Positions 57,060-64,000 of a stretch of 64,000 nt of DNA are shown here, one piece after another; within the stretch, counting starts at the first letter, position 1; every line of letters begins with the position of its first letter. The DNA lies in the NCBI RefSeq assembly GCF_014195325.1, contig NZ_JACIBK010000007.1, forward strand, positions 280,854 through 344,853, in the 5' to 3' direction. The stretch is from Rhizobium sp. BK650 (GTDB lineage Bacteria > Pseudomonadota > Alphaproteobacteria > Rhizobiales > Rhizobiaceae). Made by a program: the position numbers and the translations under genes. The notes under the pieces are model-generated. The model searched no databases, was not told where the DNA came from, and worked only from the letters and a program-made list of their open reading frames with translations.

Positions 57060-58145
57060 ATGCGCGTAGACCTCTTCGATTTCGACTTGCCGGATGAACG
57101 CATTGCGCTGCGGCCCGCCGAGCCGCGCGACAGCGCGCGCCTGCTTGTCGTCGATCCAAACGGGCAGCCGGTTCTTTCCGATCATCATGTCTTCGACTTG
57201 CCGTCCTTCCTGCGGGCGGGCGATGCACTGGTCTTCAACGACACCAAGGTCATTCCGGCCCAGCTTGAGGGCATTCGCCATCGTGAAGGTGCCGGCGGTC
57301 AGCAGGTTTCGGCCACGCTTCACATGCGGATCAGCGCCAACAAGTGGAAAGCCTTCGCCAAGCCCGGCAAGCGCATCAAGGAAGGCGACCGTATCGCCTT
57401 CGGCCATGGCGGCGAAAGCTGCATGATCGGCTCGCTCGATGCGACCGTCGAGGAAAAGGGTGACGCCGGCGAAGTAACGCTCGCCTTCGATCTCTCCGGA
57501 CCCGCGTTGGATGAGGCCATTGCCAGCGTCGGCCATATTCCGCTGCCGCCCTATATCGCCGCAAAGCGTCCGGAGGACGAACGCGACCGCGCCGATTACC
57601 AGACCATCTACGCGCGGGAGGAGGGCGCCGTCGCCGCCCCGACCGCCGGTCTGCACTTCACGCCCGGCCTTTTCGAGGCACTGGACAGGGCTGGCATCGA
57701 GCGGCATTTCGTGACGCTGCATGTCGGCGCCGGTACCTTCCTGCCAGTCAAGGCCGACGATACCGACGATCACAAGATGCATCTCGAAAGCGGCTATGTC
57801 AGCGCCGAGATCGCTGCGAAGCTGAATGCCGTCAAGGCAAGGGGTGGACGCGTCGTCTGCGTCGGCACGACCTCGCTGCGGCTGATCGAGAGCGCCGCCG
57901 AAGAGAGCGGCGAGATCAAGCCCTGGGCGGACGCGACAGGCATCTTCATCACGCCTGGTTACCGCTTCAAGGCGGTCGATATACTGATGACCAATTTCCA
58001 CCTGCCGCGCTCGACTCTCTTCATGCTGGTCTCGGCCTTCGCCGGTTTCGAGACCATGCACGCGGCCTATACGCATGCGATTTCGACAGGCTACCGCTTC
58101 TATTCCTACGGCGACGCGAGCCTTCTTTTCCGGAAAGACCGATGA
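57060..58145 (+). CDS. queA: S-adenosylmethionine:tRNA ribosyltransferase-isomerase
   Basis: The 361-residue protein has the QueA pattern: FDFDLPDERIALRPAEPRDSARLL at the N-terminus, VFNDTKVIPAQL near 60-72, PTAGLHFTPGLFEAL near 195-210, and TTSLRLIESAA near 277. It transfers the ribosyl part of SAM to preQ1 in tRNA to give epoxyqueuosine. I take the ATG at 57060 (MRVDLFDFDL); TTG at 57042 would add six residues. Its stop overlaps the tgt start (ATGA), so the two queuosine genes are coupled. Confidence 0.96.
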   Translation: MRVDLFDFDLPDERIALRPAEPRDSARLLVVDPNGQPVLSDHHVFDLPSFLRAGDALVFNDTKVIPAQLEGIRHREGAGGQQVSATLHMRISANKWKAFAKPGKRIKEGDRIAFGHGGESCMIGSLDATVEEKGDAGEVTLAFDLSGPALDEAIASVGHIPLPPYIAAKRPEDERDRADYQTIYAREEGAVAAPTAGLHFTPGLFEALDRAGIERHFVTLHVGAGTFLPVKADDTDDHKMHLESGYVSAEIAAKLNAVKARGGRVVCVGTTSLRLIESAAEESGEIKPWADATGIFITPGYRFKAVDILMTNFHLPRSTLFMLVSAFAGFETMHAAYTHAISTGYRFYSYGDASLLFRKDR

Positions 58146-59275
58146 CCACTGAGAATTTCCAGTTCACCCTGAAGAAGACCGATGGCGGCGCTCGCCTCGG
58201 TGAAGTTTCCATGCCGCGCGGCACCATCCGCACGCCGGCCTTCATGCCTGTCGGCACGGTCGGCACGGTCAAGGCCATGTATCTCGACCAAGTGCGCGAG
58301 ACCGGCGCCGACATCATTCTTGGCAATACCTATCACCTGATGCTCCGCCCGACAGCCGAGCGTGTCGCCCGTCTCGGCGGCCTGCATAAGCTCATCCGCT
58401 GGGACCATCCGATCCTGACGGATTCCGGGGGCTTTCAGGTCATGTCTCTGTCAGGCCTGCGCAAGCTCGACGAGCAGGGCGTGACCTTCAAGTCGCATGT
58501 CGACGGCAGCCTGCATCACATGTCGCCGGAGCGCTCGATCGAGATCCAGGGGCTGCTTGGCTCCGATATCCAGATGCAGCTCGACGAATGCGTGGCATTG
58601 CCGGCTGAGCCCAAGGAAATCGAGCGCGCCATGGAGCTTTCGCTGCGCTGGGCCGAGCGTTGCAAGGTCGCGTTCGGCAACCAGCCGGGCAAGGCGATGT
58701 TCGGTATTGTCCAGGGTGGTGACGTGCCGGCCCTGCGTGTCCGTTCGGCCGAAGAACTGGCAAAGCTCGACCTCAAGGGCCACGCGGTCGGCGGTCTTGC
58801 AGTCGGCGAGCCGCAGGACGTCATGTTGAAGATGCTCGAAGAGACGCTTCCAGTCCTGCCCGGCGAAAAGCCGCGTTACCTCATGGGCGTCGGCACACCC
58901 GACGACATCCTGAAATCCGTTGCCCGTGGTATCGACATGTTCGACTGCGTCATGCCGACCCGCTCGGGCCGTCACGGTCTGGCCTTTACCCGCCGCGGCA
59001 AAGTCAATATCCGCAACGCCCGCCATGCGGAGGATATGCGCCCGCTCGACGAACAGTCGAACTGCCCGGCGACGCGCGACTATTCCCGCGCCTATCTCCA
59101 CCATCTCGTCCGCGCCAACGAAGCGCTCGGCGGCATGCTGCTCTCCTGGCACAATCTGAACTATTATCAGGAACTGATGCAGGGTATCCGCAAGGCGATT
59201 GCCGAAGATCGCTTCGCCGATTTCATGGCGGAAACGATCGAGGAATGGGCGAAGGGCGATCTCGAACCCGTTTGA
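58142..59275 (+). CDS. tgt: Queuine/preQ1 tRNA-ribosyltransferase (tRNA-guanine transglycosylase)
   Basis: The 377-residue enzyme exchanges guanine-34 of GUN tRNAs for preQ1. It has LTDSGGFQVMSLSGLR (catalytic Asp, tRNA contact), GIVQGGDVPALRVRSAEEL, GVGTPDDILKSVARGIDMFDCVMPTRSGRHG (nucleophile Asp) and NARHAEDMRPLDE. The expected zinc site CxCxxC reads S306-N-C308-P-A-T311, with only one Cys, although the His ligand (H337 in SWHN) is kept. The enzyme may fold without zinc or use other ligands. It is the last gene of the queA-tgt pair. Confidence 0.94.
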   Translation: MTTENFQFTLKKTDGGARLGEVSMPRGTIRTPAFMPVGTVGTVKAMYLDQVRETGADIILGNTYHLMLRPTAERVARLGGLHKLIRWDHPILTDSGGFQVMSLSGLRKLDEQGVTFKSHVDGSLHHMSPERSIEIQGLLGSDIQMQLDECVALPAEPKEIERAMELSLRWAERCKVAFGNQPGKAMFGIVQGGDVPALRVRSAEELAKLDLKGHAVGGLAVGEPQDVMLKMLEETLPVLPGEKPRYLMGVGTPDDILKSVARGIDMFDCVMPTRSGRHGLAFTRRGKVNIRNARHAEDMRPLDEQSNCPATRDYSRAYLHHLVRANEALGGMLLSWHNLNYYQELMQGIRKAIAEDRFADFMAETIEEWAKGDLEPV

Positions 59276-59704
59276 TCAAATGCCCTTGCTGTCGGCATTC
59301 GGCACGATCTGCACGCCGTTGATCTTGAGGCTGCCGTCAGGCTGACGAGCGACCTGATAGATCGCCGTCCAGTCCTTGCCGTCGCGGCCGGAAATCAGCA
59401 CTTCCTGATAGATCATGGCGCCGTCGTCGATCGATCTGCTGCGCCCGAAGGCATAGTTGCCGGGGTGATAGACCGGCTCGTAGCTTTTCTTCACCATCGC
59501 GAAGAAGACGTTTTTGTCTGGATACATGGCCTTGATGCCGGGCGCAGCAAACGAGTAGGCGGTGTCCGCGTCGTCCTTGAGGAATGCTCTGATCTGCTCC
59601 TCGATCATTGTCTGTGTTGCCTGCACGGGATCTTCGGCGCGGGCCGCCATGCCTGACATCAAGGATACAGCACACAGAACCAACACTGCGAAGAAGGTGC
59701 GCAT
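59276..59704 (-). CDS. DUF4864 periplasmic protein
   Basis: The 142-residue protein has a signal peptide of about 23 residues (FFAVLVLCAVSLMSGMAARA) and a DUF4864 domain with IEEQIRAFLKDDADTAYSFAAPGIKAMYP, an NTF2-like segment, and a beta-rich C-terminus (GRDGKDWTAIYQVARQPDGSLKINGV). The role is unknown. It faces tgt: its last codon is directly next to the tgt stop. Confidence 0.88.
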   Translation of the reverse strand: MRTFFAVLVLCAVSLMSGMAARAEDPVQATQTMIEEQIRAFLKDDADTAYSFAAPGIKAMYPDKNVFFAMVKKSYEPVYHPGNYAFGRSRSIDDGAMIYQEVLISGRDGKDWTAIYQVARQPDGSLKINGVQIVPNADSKGI

Positions 59705-59780
59705 AGGATCATCTCCGGCTATGTCAGCAGAAGTCTAGGCTATTTTGCGCGCAAGGAAAGAGCCCGATAAATCCAGGGCC

Positions 59781-61045
59781 TCAGGACAAGCGGCGGAAGA
59801 GGGCGCTGGCATTGACGCCGCCGAATCCGAAGCCGTTGGTGATAGCATATTCCATCGCCACCTTGCGGGCCACTTTGCCCACGAGCTGGATGCCCTCGGC
59901 TGCCGGATCGGCCGTCACCAGATTGCGTGTCGGCGGTGCAATCTGGTCGCGCAGCGCCAGGATGGTGAAGATGGCTTCGAGCCCGCCGGCAGCCCCCAGG
60001 AGATGGCCGGTCGCCGATTTCGTGGCGCTGACGGCAATACCGCCATCGCGGCCGAAGACCGTTCCGATTGCAGCGATTTCACCCTTGTCACCGACCGGTG
60101 TCGATGTCGCATGGGCATTGAGATGCTTGACCTCAGAGGCTGGAATTCTCGCCTGCCGCAGAGCCGCCTCCATCGCCCGGCGGGCGCCATCACCATCTTC
60201 CGGTCCGGCGGTCATGTGATAGGCATCGGCGGCCGTACCGTAGCCGACGAGCTCGGCAAGCGGTGTCGCGCCGCGTGCCAGGGCGTGTTCCAGTGTTTCG
60301 ATGACGAGAACGCCCGCGCCTTCGCCCATCACGAAGCCGTCGCGTGCCGTATCGAAGGGGCGGGAGGCCAGTTCAGGCCTGTCGTTGAAGCCGGTCGAGA
60401 GTGCGCGGCCGCGGCAAAGCCACCGAGGCTCACCTTGTCTATGCAGGCTTCCGAACCGCCGCAGATCGCAACGTCAGCCTCGCCTGACCGGATCAGCCGG
60501 GCCGCATCGCCGATCGCCTGTACGCTTGCTGCACAGGCCGTCACCGGCGCGCCGAGCGGACCCTTGAAGCCGTAACGGATGCTCACCTGGCCGGCAGCGA
60601 GATTGACGAGGAAGGAAGGCACGGTGAAAGGTGAGAGCCGCCGCACGCCACGCGTCTCGGCCGTGCGCACGGCATCGGCGATCGCCGGAAAGCCACCGAC
60701 GCCGGAGGCGATGATCGTCGCAGTCCGCTCTCGCGCGTCGACGCTGTCGGGCATCCAGCCGGCCTGGCGCACCGCTTCGTCTGTAGCCATCATCGCGAAT
60801 TGGATGAATCGATCCATCTTCTTCTGGTCCTTGGCCGGAACGGCGCGATCGGGATCGAAACCCGCTTCGATGTCATCCTCGATGGAGGGAACGACCCCGC
60901 CGACCTTGGCGGCGAGATCGCCGACCACATTCTCTGGCAGCGCGCGCAGCCCGGAACCGCCTGCGACGAGCCGGTTCCATGCGGCCTCGACGCCAACGCC
61001 AAGCGGCGAGACAAGTCCCATTCCGGTGACAACAATGCGATCCAT
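59781..61045 (-). pseudogene. 3-oxoacyl-ACP synthase II (FabF-like), split by a frameshift
   Basis: Two adjacent frames together give one FabB/FabF protein of about 420 residues. The first runs from the ATG at 61045 (MDRIVVTGMG, AAAGGA upstream) through the active-site Cys171 (VTACAAS) to LGGFAAA, residue 213. Then the frame breaks near 60403-60412. The other frame continues ALSTGFNDRP...MGEGAGVLVIE, His in NAHATSTPVGD, His in KSATGHLLGAAGG, and the C-terminal GFGFGG. A deletion of one C in the run of CCGCGGCCGC explains the break. It lies between the DUF4864 and hxlR genes. Sequencing error is a possible cause. Confidence 0.85.
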
Positions 61046-61141
61046 GGATGTGTCCTTTCTAAAGCAATTCCAGCAAAAGTGCGAAGCAGGTTTGCGTTCG
61101 GAACTGTGTAAAAACAAAGAGATAGAGCAACGGAAATGCTC

Positions 61142-61648
61142 CTAGGCGTCGATGCCGAGGTAGTAGGCGCGCATCCGGGCGATCCGTTCACGGTCGCCAT
61201 CGTCAGCGGCTGGTCCCGGCAGCAGGCAGGTATTTTCGGGGTTCAGTTCTTCGCCGCTGGCCGCATCCACCAGCACGGCACGACGTTCCTCGCCGGAGGT
61301 GGCATTGCCGAGCAGGAAGGCAAGATCCTCTTGCGGAACGTGCCGGCGTCCCCAGGAAAACAGGGCCATCAGAACGGGAAAGAAATCGCGTCCCTTGTCG
61401 GTCAGCACATATTCGTAGCGGGCAGGGCGCTCATGATAGAGGCGCTTCTCGAACAGCCCCTCTTCGATCAGATGCGCGAGGCGCCGTGTCAGGATATTCG
61501 GCGCAACACCGAGGCTCTTCTGGAATTCATCGAAGCGCGTCAGTCCATGAAAGGCATCGCGAAGGATCATCATGCTCCACCAGTCGCCGACGCTATCGAG
61601 CGCGCGGGCGGCCGGGCATTTGAAATTGGCGAAGCTTGTTCGTTGCAT
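61142..61648 (-). CDS. HxlR-family transcriptional regulator
   Basis: The 168-residue protein begins MQRTSFANFKCPAARALDSV and has the HxlR winged helix: GDWWSMMILRDAFHGLTRFDEFQKSLGVAPNILTRRLAHLIEEGLFEKRLY. The Cys in KCP is in the place where redox- or aldehyde-sensing HxlR proteins have their reactive Cys. The C-terminal 70 residues have DDGDRERIARMRAYYL, not seen in all members. Its start codon lies within a palindrome, and a second copy is 30 bp upstream, so it probably represses itself. No Shine-Dalgarno is visible before the ATG; the mRNA may be leaderless. It is downstream of the small membrane protein gene. Confidence 0.88.
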   Translation of the reverse strand: MQRTSFANFKCPAARALDSVGDWWSMMILRDAFHGLTRFDEFQKSLGVAPNILTRRLAHLIEEGLFEKRLYHERPARYEYVLTDKGRDFFPVLMALFSWGRRHVPQEDLAFLLGNATSGEERRAVLVDAASGEELNPENTCLLPGPAADDGDRERIARMRAYYLGIDA

Positions 61649-61688
61649 GATGCAAGTCACTACAGAAGTCACTTGCATCATGCAAGTG
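61643..61688. promoter_or_regulatory. Twin palindromic operator at the hxlR start
   Basis: TTGCAT-G-ATGCAA at 61643-61655 covers the hxlR ATG. CACTTGCATCATGCAAGTG at 61670-61688 is a longer copy. Their centres are 30 bp apart, about three helical turns, so two regulator dimers could bind one face of DNA. HxlR proteins bind such palindromes beside their own gene. Confidence 0.75.
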
Positions 61689-61694
61689 ACTAAT

Positions 61695-62003
61695 TCATGT
61701 GTTATCCCGCTCGAAGATCCGCGCCAGAACAGCACCGGTTACAAGAACGCCGGCTGCTACGAAAATCGTATCGCCGGGCGTGCCGATATAGAGCGGTCCG
61801 ACATTGGCAAAGAGCAGGAAGGCGACGAGGAAGTTGAACCATCCCCAGGCGACGTTGGTCACCGACGAGCTGAGCTTCGTGCCCTTCAGACGAACGAAAG
61901 GTGTGCGGAAGGGCCGGCCGCTGACACCGTTGACAAAATGCGGCACACCATTGGTCAGGAATGCAGCAGCGATAAAATGAACAACATAAGCGATCCAGGG
62001 CAA
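61695..62003 (-). CDS. Small integral membrane protein
   Basis: The 102-residue protein begins MPWIAYVVHFIAAAFLTNGV and carries HFVNGVSGRPFRTPF in a loop. Further helices are VAWGWFNFLVAFLLFANVGPLYIG and FVAAGVLVTGAVLARIFERD, so three membrane spans are likely. I start it at TTG at 62003, because GGAGAG lies 5 bp upstream and the helix begins at once; no ATG fits. The gene lies directly upstream of hxlR on the same strand, so the regulator may be co-transcribed. I do not know a function. Confidence 0.6.
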   Translation of the reverse strand: MPWIAYVVHFIAAAFLTNGVPHFVNGVSGRPFRTPFVRLKGTKLSSSVTNVAWGWFNFLVAFLLFANVGPLYIGTPGDTIFVAAGVLVTGAVLARIFERDNT

Positions 62004-62064
62004 TGGTCTCTCCGCTTGGCTGATGGGGCTGCCGATAATGTTGGGCTTGGCAGGCAGAGGGCAA

Positions 62065-62090
62065 GAAAAAGGGCTCCCGAAAGGAGCCCT
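62065..62090 (-). terminator. Terminator of the RTX gene
   Basis: GGGCTCC and GGAGCCC form a stem around CGAAA, followed on the minus strand by a run of five T. It lies 39 bp after the RTX gene stop. Confidence 0.92.
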
Positions 62091-62128
62091 ACGCAGGTCC
62101 GCCGCTTTGAAAACATCAGGTTCCGATT

Positions 62129-64000
62129 TCAAAGGAACAGGAAGTCGTCGTGATGAAGCGTCGCCAGGTTGGAAAGCGTCGCAACCTGCACAGCCGCACC
62201 GCGTCCGCTTCCGTCCGCATCGTAGAAGAGCTTTCCGGTCGTCTGGTCGTAGATCAGTCTGTCGTCCGAATCCAAAGCCTTGGTGCCCAGCACGAAATTC
62301 GCGGCGGAAAAATTCGCTGGATCGATAGCGGTGAAAACCTGGTGGTTGAGCGCAATTTTGTCGCCGGCGCTTTCCGAAAAATCTTCGATCTTGTCGATGT
62401 TGTTGTAAGCATTGGGTTTACAGTCGAAGACGAAAGTGTCGGCTCCAGCCCCGCCATTCAGGATATCGTTGCCGTTGCCGCCGATCAGCTGGTCGTTCCC
62501 AGTGCCGCCCGACAGCACGTTGCCTCCACTGTTGCCGGTCAGCACATTGTTTTCACCATTGCCGATGGCATTGATCGCTGACGAGCCTGTGAGCGTCAGA
62601 TTTTCGACTGTTCCGAGAGCATTCTCCAGATTGAAGGATATGGAGGCATTGACGGTGTCGTTGCCACCGCCGCCTGTTTCGTCGACGATATCGCCTGTCG
62701 AATCCACTTTGTACGTGTCGTTGCCGAGGCCGCCGATCATCCGGTCTTCACCTCTGCCGCCATCGAAGTTGTTGTCGCCGGAATTGCCTGTAAGAACGTT
62801 GTTCATGACGTTGCCGGTCGCATTGATATTATCGTTGCCCAACAGGGTGAGGTTCTCGACAGTTCCAGTCACGTGGTCCTTGTCCAGCAGGCTGAGCGAG
62901 ACATAGGATTTGATGGTATCATTGCCAGAGCCGCCAGCTTCGATCACCACGTCATAGATGCTGTCGACGATATAGGTATCGTCACCGCCGCCGCCCTTCA
63001 TGTTGTCTGCGCCCACGCCGCCATCCAGCACGTTGGCTCCGTAGTTGCCGACGAGAGTATTGGCGAGTTCATTGCCAGTCGCGTTGATGTTGGCGTTGCC
63101 CGTCAGCGTCAGGTTCTCGATGGCGCCGATCGCGTGCGCCGAATCCGCCAGGCTGAAGCTGATCGACGATAGGACGGTATCGGTTCCTCCGCCCCGGCTC
63201 TCATCGACGACGTCGAGAGGGGAGGTGATGGTGAAAGTGTCGTCACCGGTGCTGCCGTAGAAGTGGTGGGGGTCTGGCGCGATGGCTCCGCCTGTTGTTC
63301 CGGTTCCCCCTGCACCCGTCGCTCCCGCTATATTGATGATGATCGGATGGTCGATCACATCGACATTGAGGGAGGATATGTTGCTGAAGCTTTTTACCGG
63401 TTGGTCGCCCGTCAGCGGATCATAGACCTGAACCGTACCGAAGGCGCCGCCCAGACTGACATTGACATTCGTCGCTGACGCCTGGATCGCCGTGTCCGAA
63501 GTCTGGTTCCAGATATCCGGCTCGTTCCAGATGATGATCTGGTAGCTACCGTCCGATTTTTCCGTCAGGTAGCTGCGTGCCGTCGCCGGCAGCCCGCTAA
63601 TCGAATAATTGAGTGCGCCCGGATTGAAGGTCGCCTGCGTCGCGCCGTCATCGGCGAGAATTTCTGTCAGATTGTGAATTGCCGTTGCGGCCGGCTTGGC
63701 AGAGTAATCCAGCCGGAACAGCCCGAAATGTTTTTCCTGGTCGGAGCCCTGTGGATCTGCATAAGCATCGAGAAGCTGGTAGATGAAGGTGTCCTTCGAT
63801 CCGAGAAAGGCGCCGTCCATAAGTGTGTTGAGAAGCAGTTTTGCCTGCGTCGTCTCGTCGACGCCTTCCCATCCGCCGTTGGTATCGGCCGTCAGCGACG
63901 TGTGGTAGCCGGTCTCGGTGATCGTCAGCGGCTTGCCGGTGTCGGCGCTCATCTGATCGCTGGATTCGCGTTGCAGCCAGGAAAAGGGCTGATCGCCCTC
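62129..64000 (-). CDS. Large secreted RTX protein with glycoside-hydrolase-like domain (partial, 5' end outside)
   Basis: At least 623 residues are in the window, with no stop at the right edge, so the N-terminus lies beyond 64000. The first part resembles a glycosidase barrel (LTITETGY, with Glu codon at 63914-63916; WEGVDETTQAKLLLNTLMDGAFLG). A beta-rich linker and a Gly-rich hinge follow. Three units of about 84-87 residues come next, with VENLTLTGN and NINATGN strands and GGxGxDxMxGGxGNDTY calcium turns, from about 63240 down to 62450. The end (DFSESAGDKIALNHQVF, HHDDFLFL) is like a type I secretion signal of the serralysin group. It should be exported by a type I system and bind calcium. 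Confidence 0.85.
   Translation of the reverse strand, partial: EGDQPFSWLQRESSDQMSADTGKPLTITETGYHTSLTADTNGGWEGVDETTQAKLLLNTLMDGAFLGSKDTFIYQLLDAYADPQGSDQEKHFGLFRLDYSAKPAATAIHNLTEILADDGATQATFNPGALNYSISGLPATARSYLTEKSDGSYQIIIWNEPDIWNQTSDTAIQASATNVNVSLGGAFGTVQVYDPLTGDQPVKSFSNISSLNVDVIDHPIIINIAGATGAGGTGTTGGAIAPDPHHFYGSTGDDTFTITSPLDVVDESRGGGTDTVLSSISFSLADSAHAIGAIENLTLTGNANINATGNELANTLVGNYGANVLDGGVGADNMKGGGGDDTYIVDSIYDVVIEAGGSGNDTIKSYVSLSLLDKDHVTGTVENLTLLGNDNINATGNVMNNVLTGNSGDNNFDGGRGEDRMIGGLGNDTYKVDSTGDIVDETGGGGNDTVNASISFNLENALGTVENLTLTGSSAINAIGNGENNVLTGNSGGNVLSGGTGNDQLIGGNGNDILNGGAGADTFVFDCKPNAYNNIDKIEDFSESAGDKIALNHQVFTAIDPANFSAANFVLGTKALDSDDRLIYDQTTGKLFYDADGSGRGAAVQVATLSNLATLHHDDFLFL

Overview
The window is 64 kb of ordinary chromosome from a member of the Rhizobiaceae, most likely Rhizobium in the broad sense. 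It is GC-rich and densely coding, and has no insertion sequence, phage gene, CRISPR array or plasmid function that I can see. The lineage call rests on a phosphatidylcholine synthase (pcs), the cysG-DUF2849-cysI-DUF934 cluster, an IalB-family protein, a GlnB/GlnA pair behind a sigma-54 promoter, an alphaproteobacterial GAAC-N7-GAAC LexA box between uvrA and ssb, and the order coaD-ppi-ppi-queA-tgt.

Layout. Positions 1-9.2 kb hold the end of hflX, mazG with a nucleoside deaminase, the siroheme/sulfite-reduction cluster, an FAD monooxygenase, ccdA, two small hypothetical genes and tRNA-Lys. From 9.8 to 17.1 kb come a MacA/MacB-type export operon, a GNAT enzyme, a GntR regulator, ferredoxin-NADP reductase, pcs and a quinone oxidoreductase. 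From 17.1 to 27.3 kb lie two complete ABC importers back to back: a BMP-type (nucleoside-like) system, then a YtfQRT-YjfF-like sugar system ending in its own FadR-type GntR gene. From 27.4 to 40.2 kb come glmU-glmS, a DUF502 protein, recG, sdhE-mfd, a DsbA-family protein and a YejA-like peptide-binding protein.

From 40.5 to 51.1 kb are ialB, hspQ, glnB-glnA, the NAD(P)HX repair gene nnr, a DUF72 gene, a GNAT gene, uvrA/ssb and marC. From 51.3 to 59.7 kb are gyrA, a cluster of very small membrane-protein genes on the opposite strand, and the coaD-ppiA-ppiB-queA-tgt run. The last 4 kb are more accessory in character: a frameshifted beta-ketoacyl-ACP synthase, an HxlR regulator with twin palindromes over its start codon, a small membrane protein, and the C-terminal part of a large RTX/glycosidase-like secreted protein that leaves the window.

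Themes: nitrogen control (glnBA), DNA repair (recG, mfd, uvrA, ssb), queuosine tRNA modification (queA-tgt), amino-sugar synthesis (glmU-glmS) and solute import. I found no clearly new multi-gene system. The best leads are the twin operator at hxlR, the gyrA-coaD micro-protein cluster, the apparent loss of zinc ligands in Tgt and of one in UvrA, the paired hairpins between ytfQ and ytfR, and the RTX protein.
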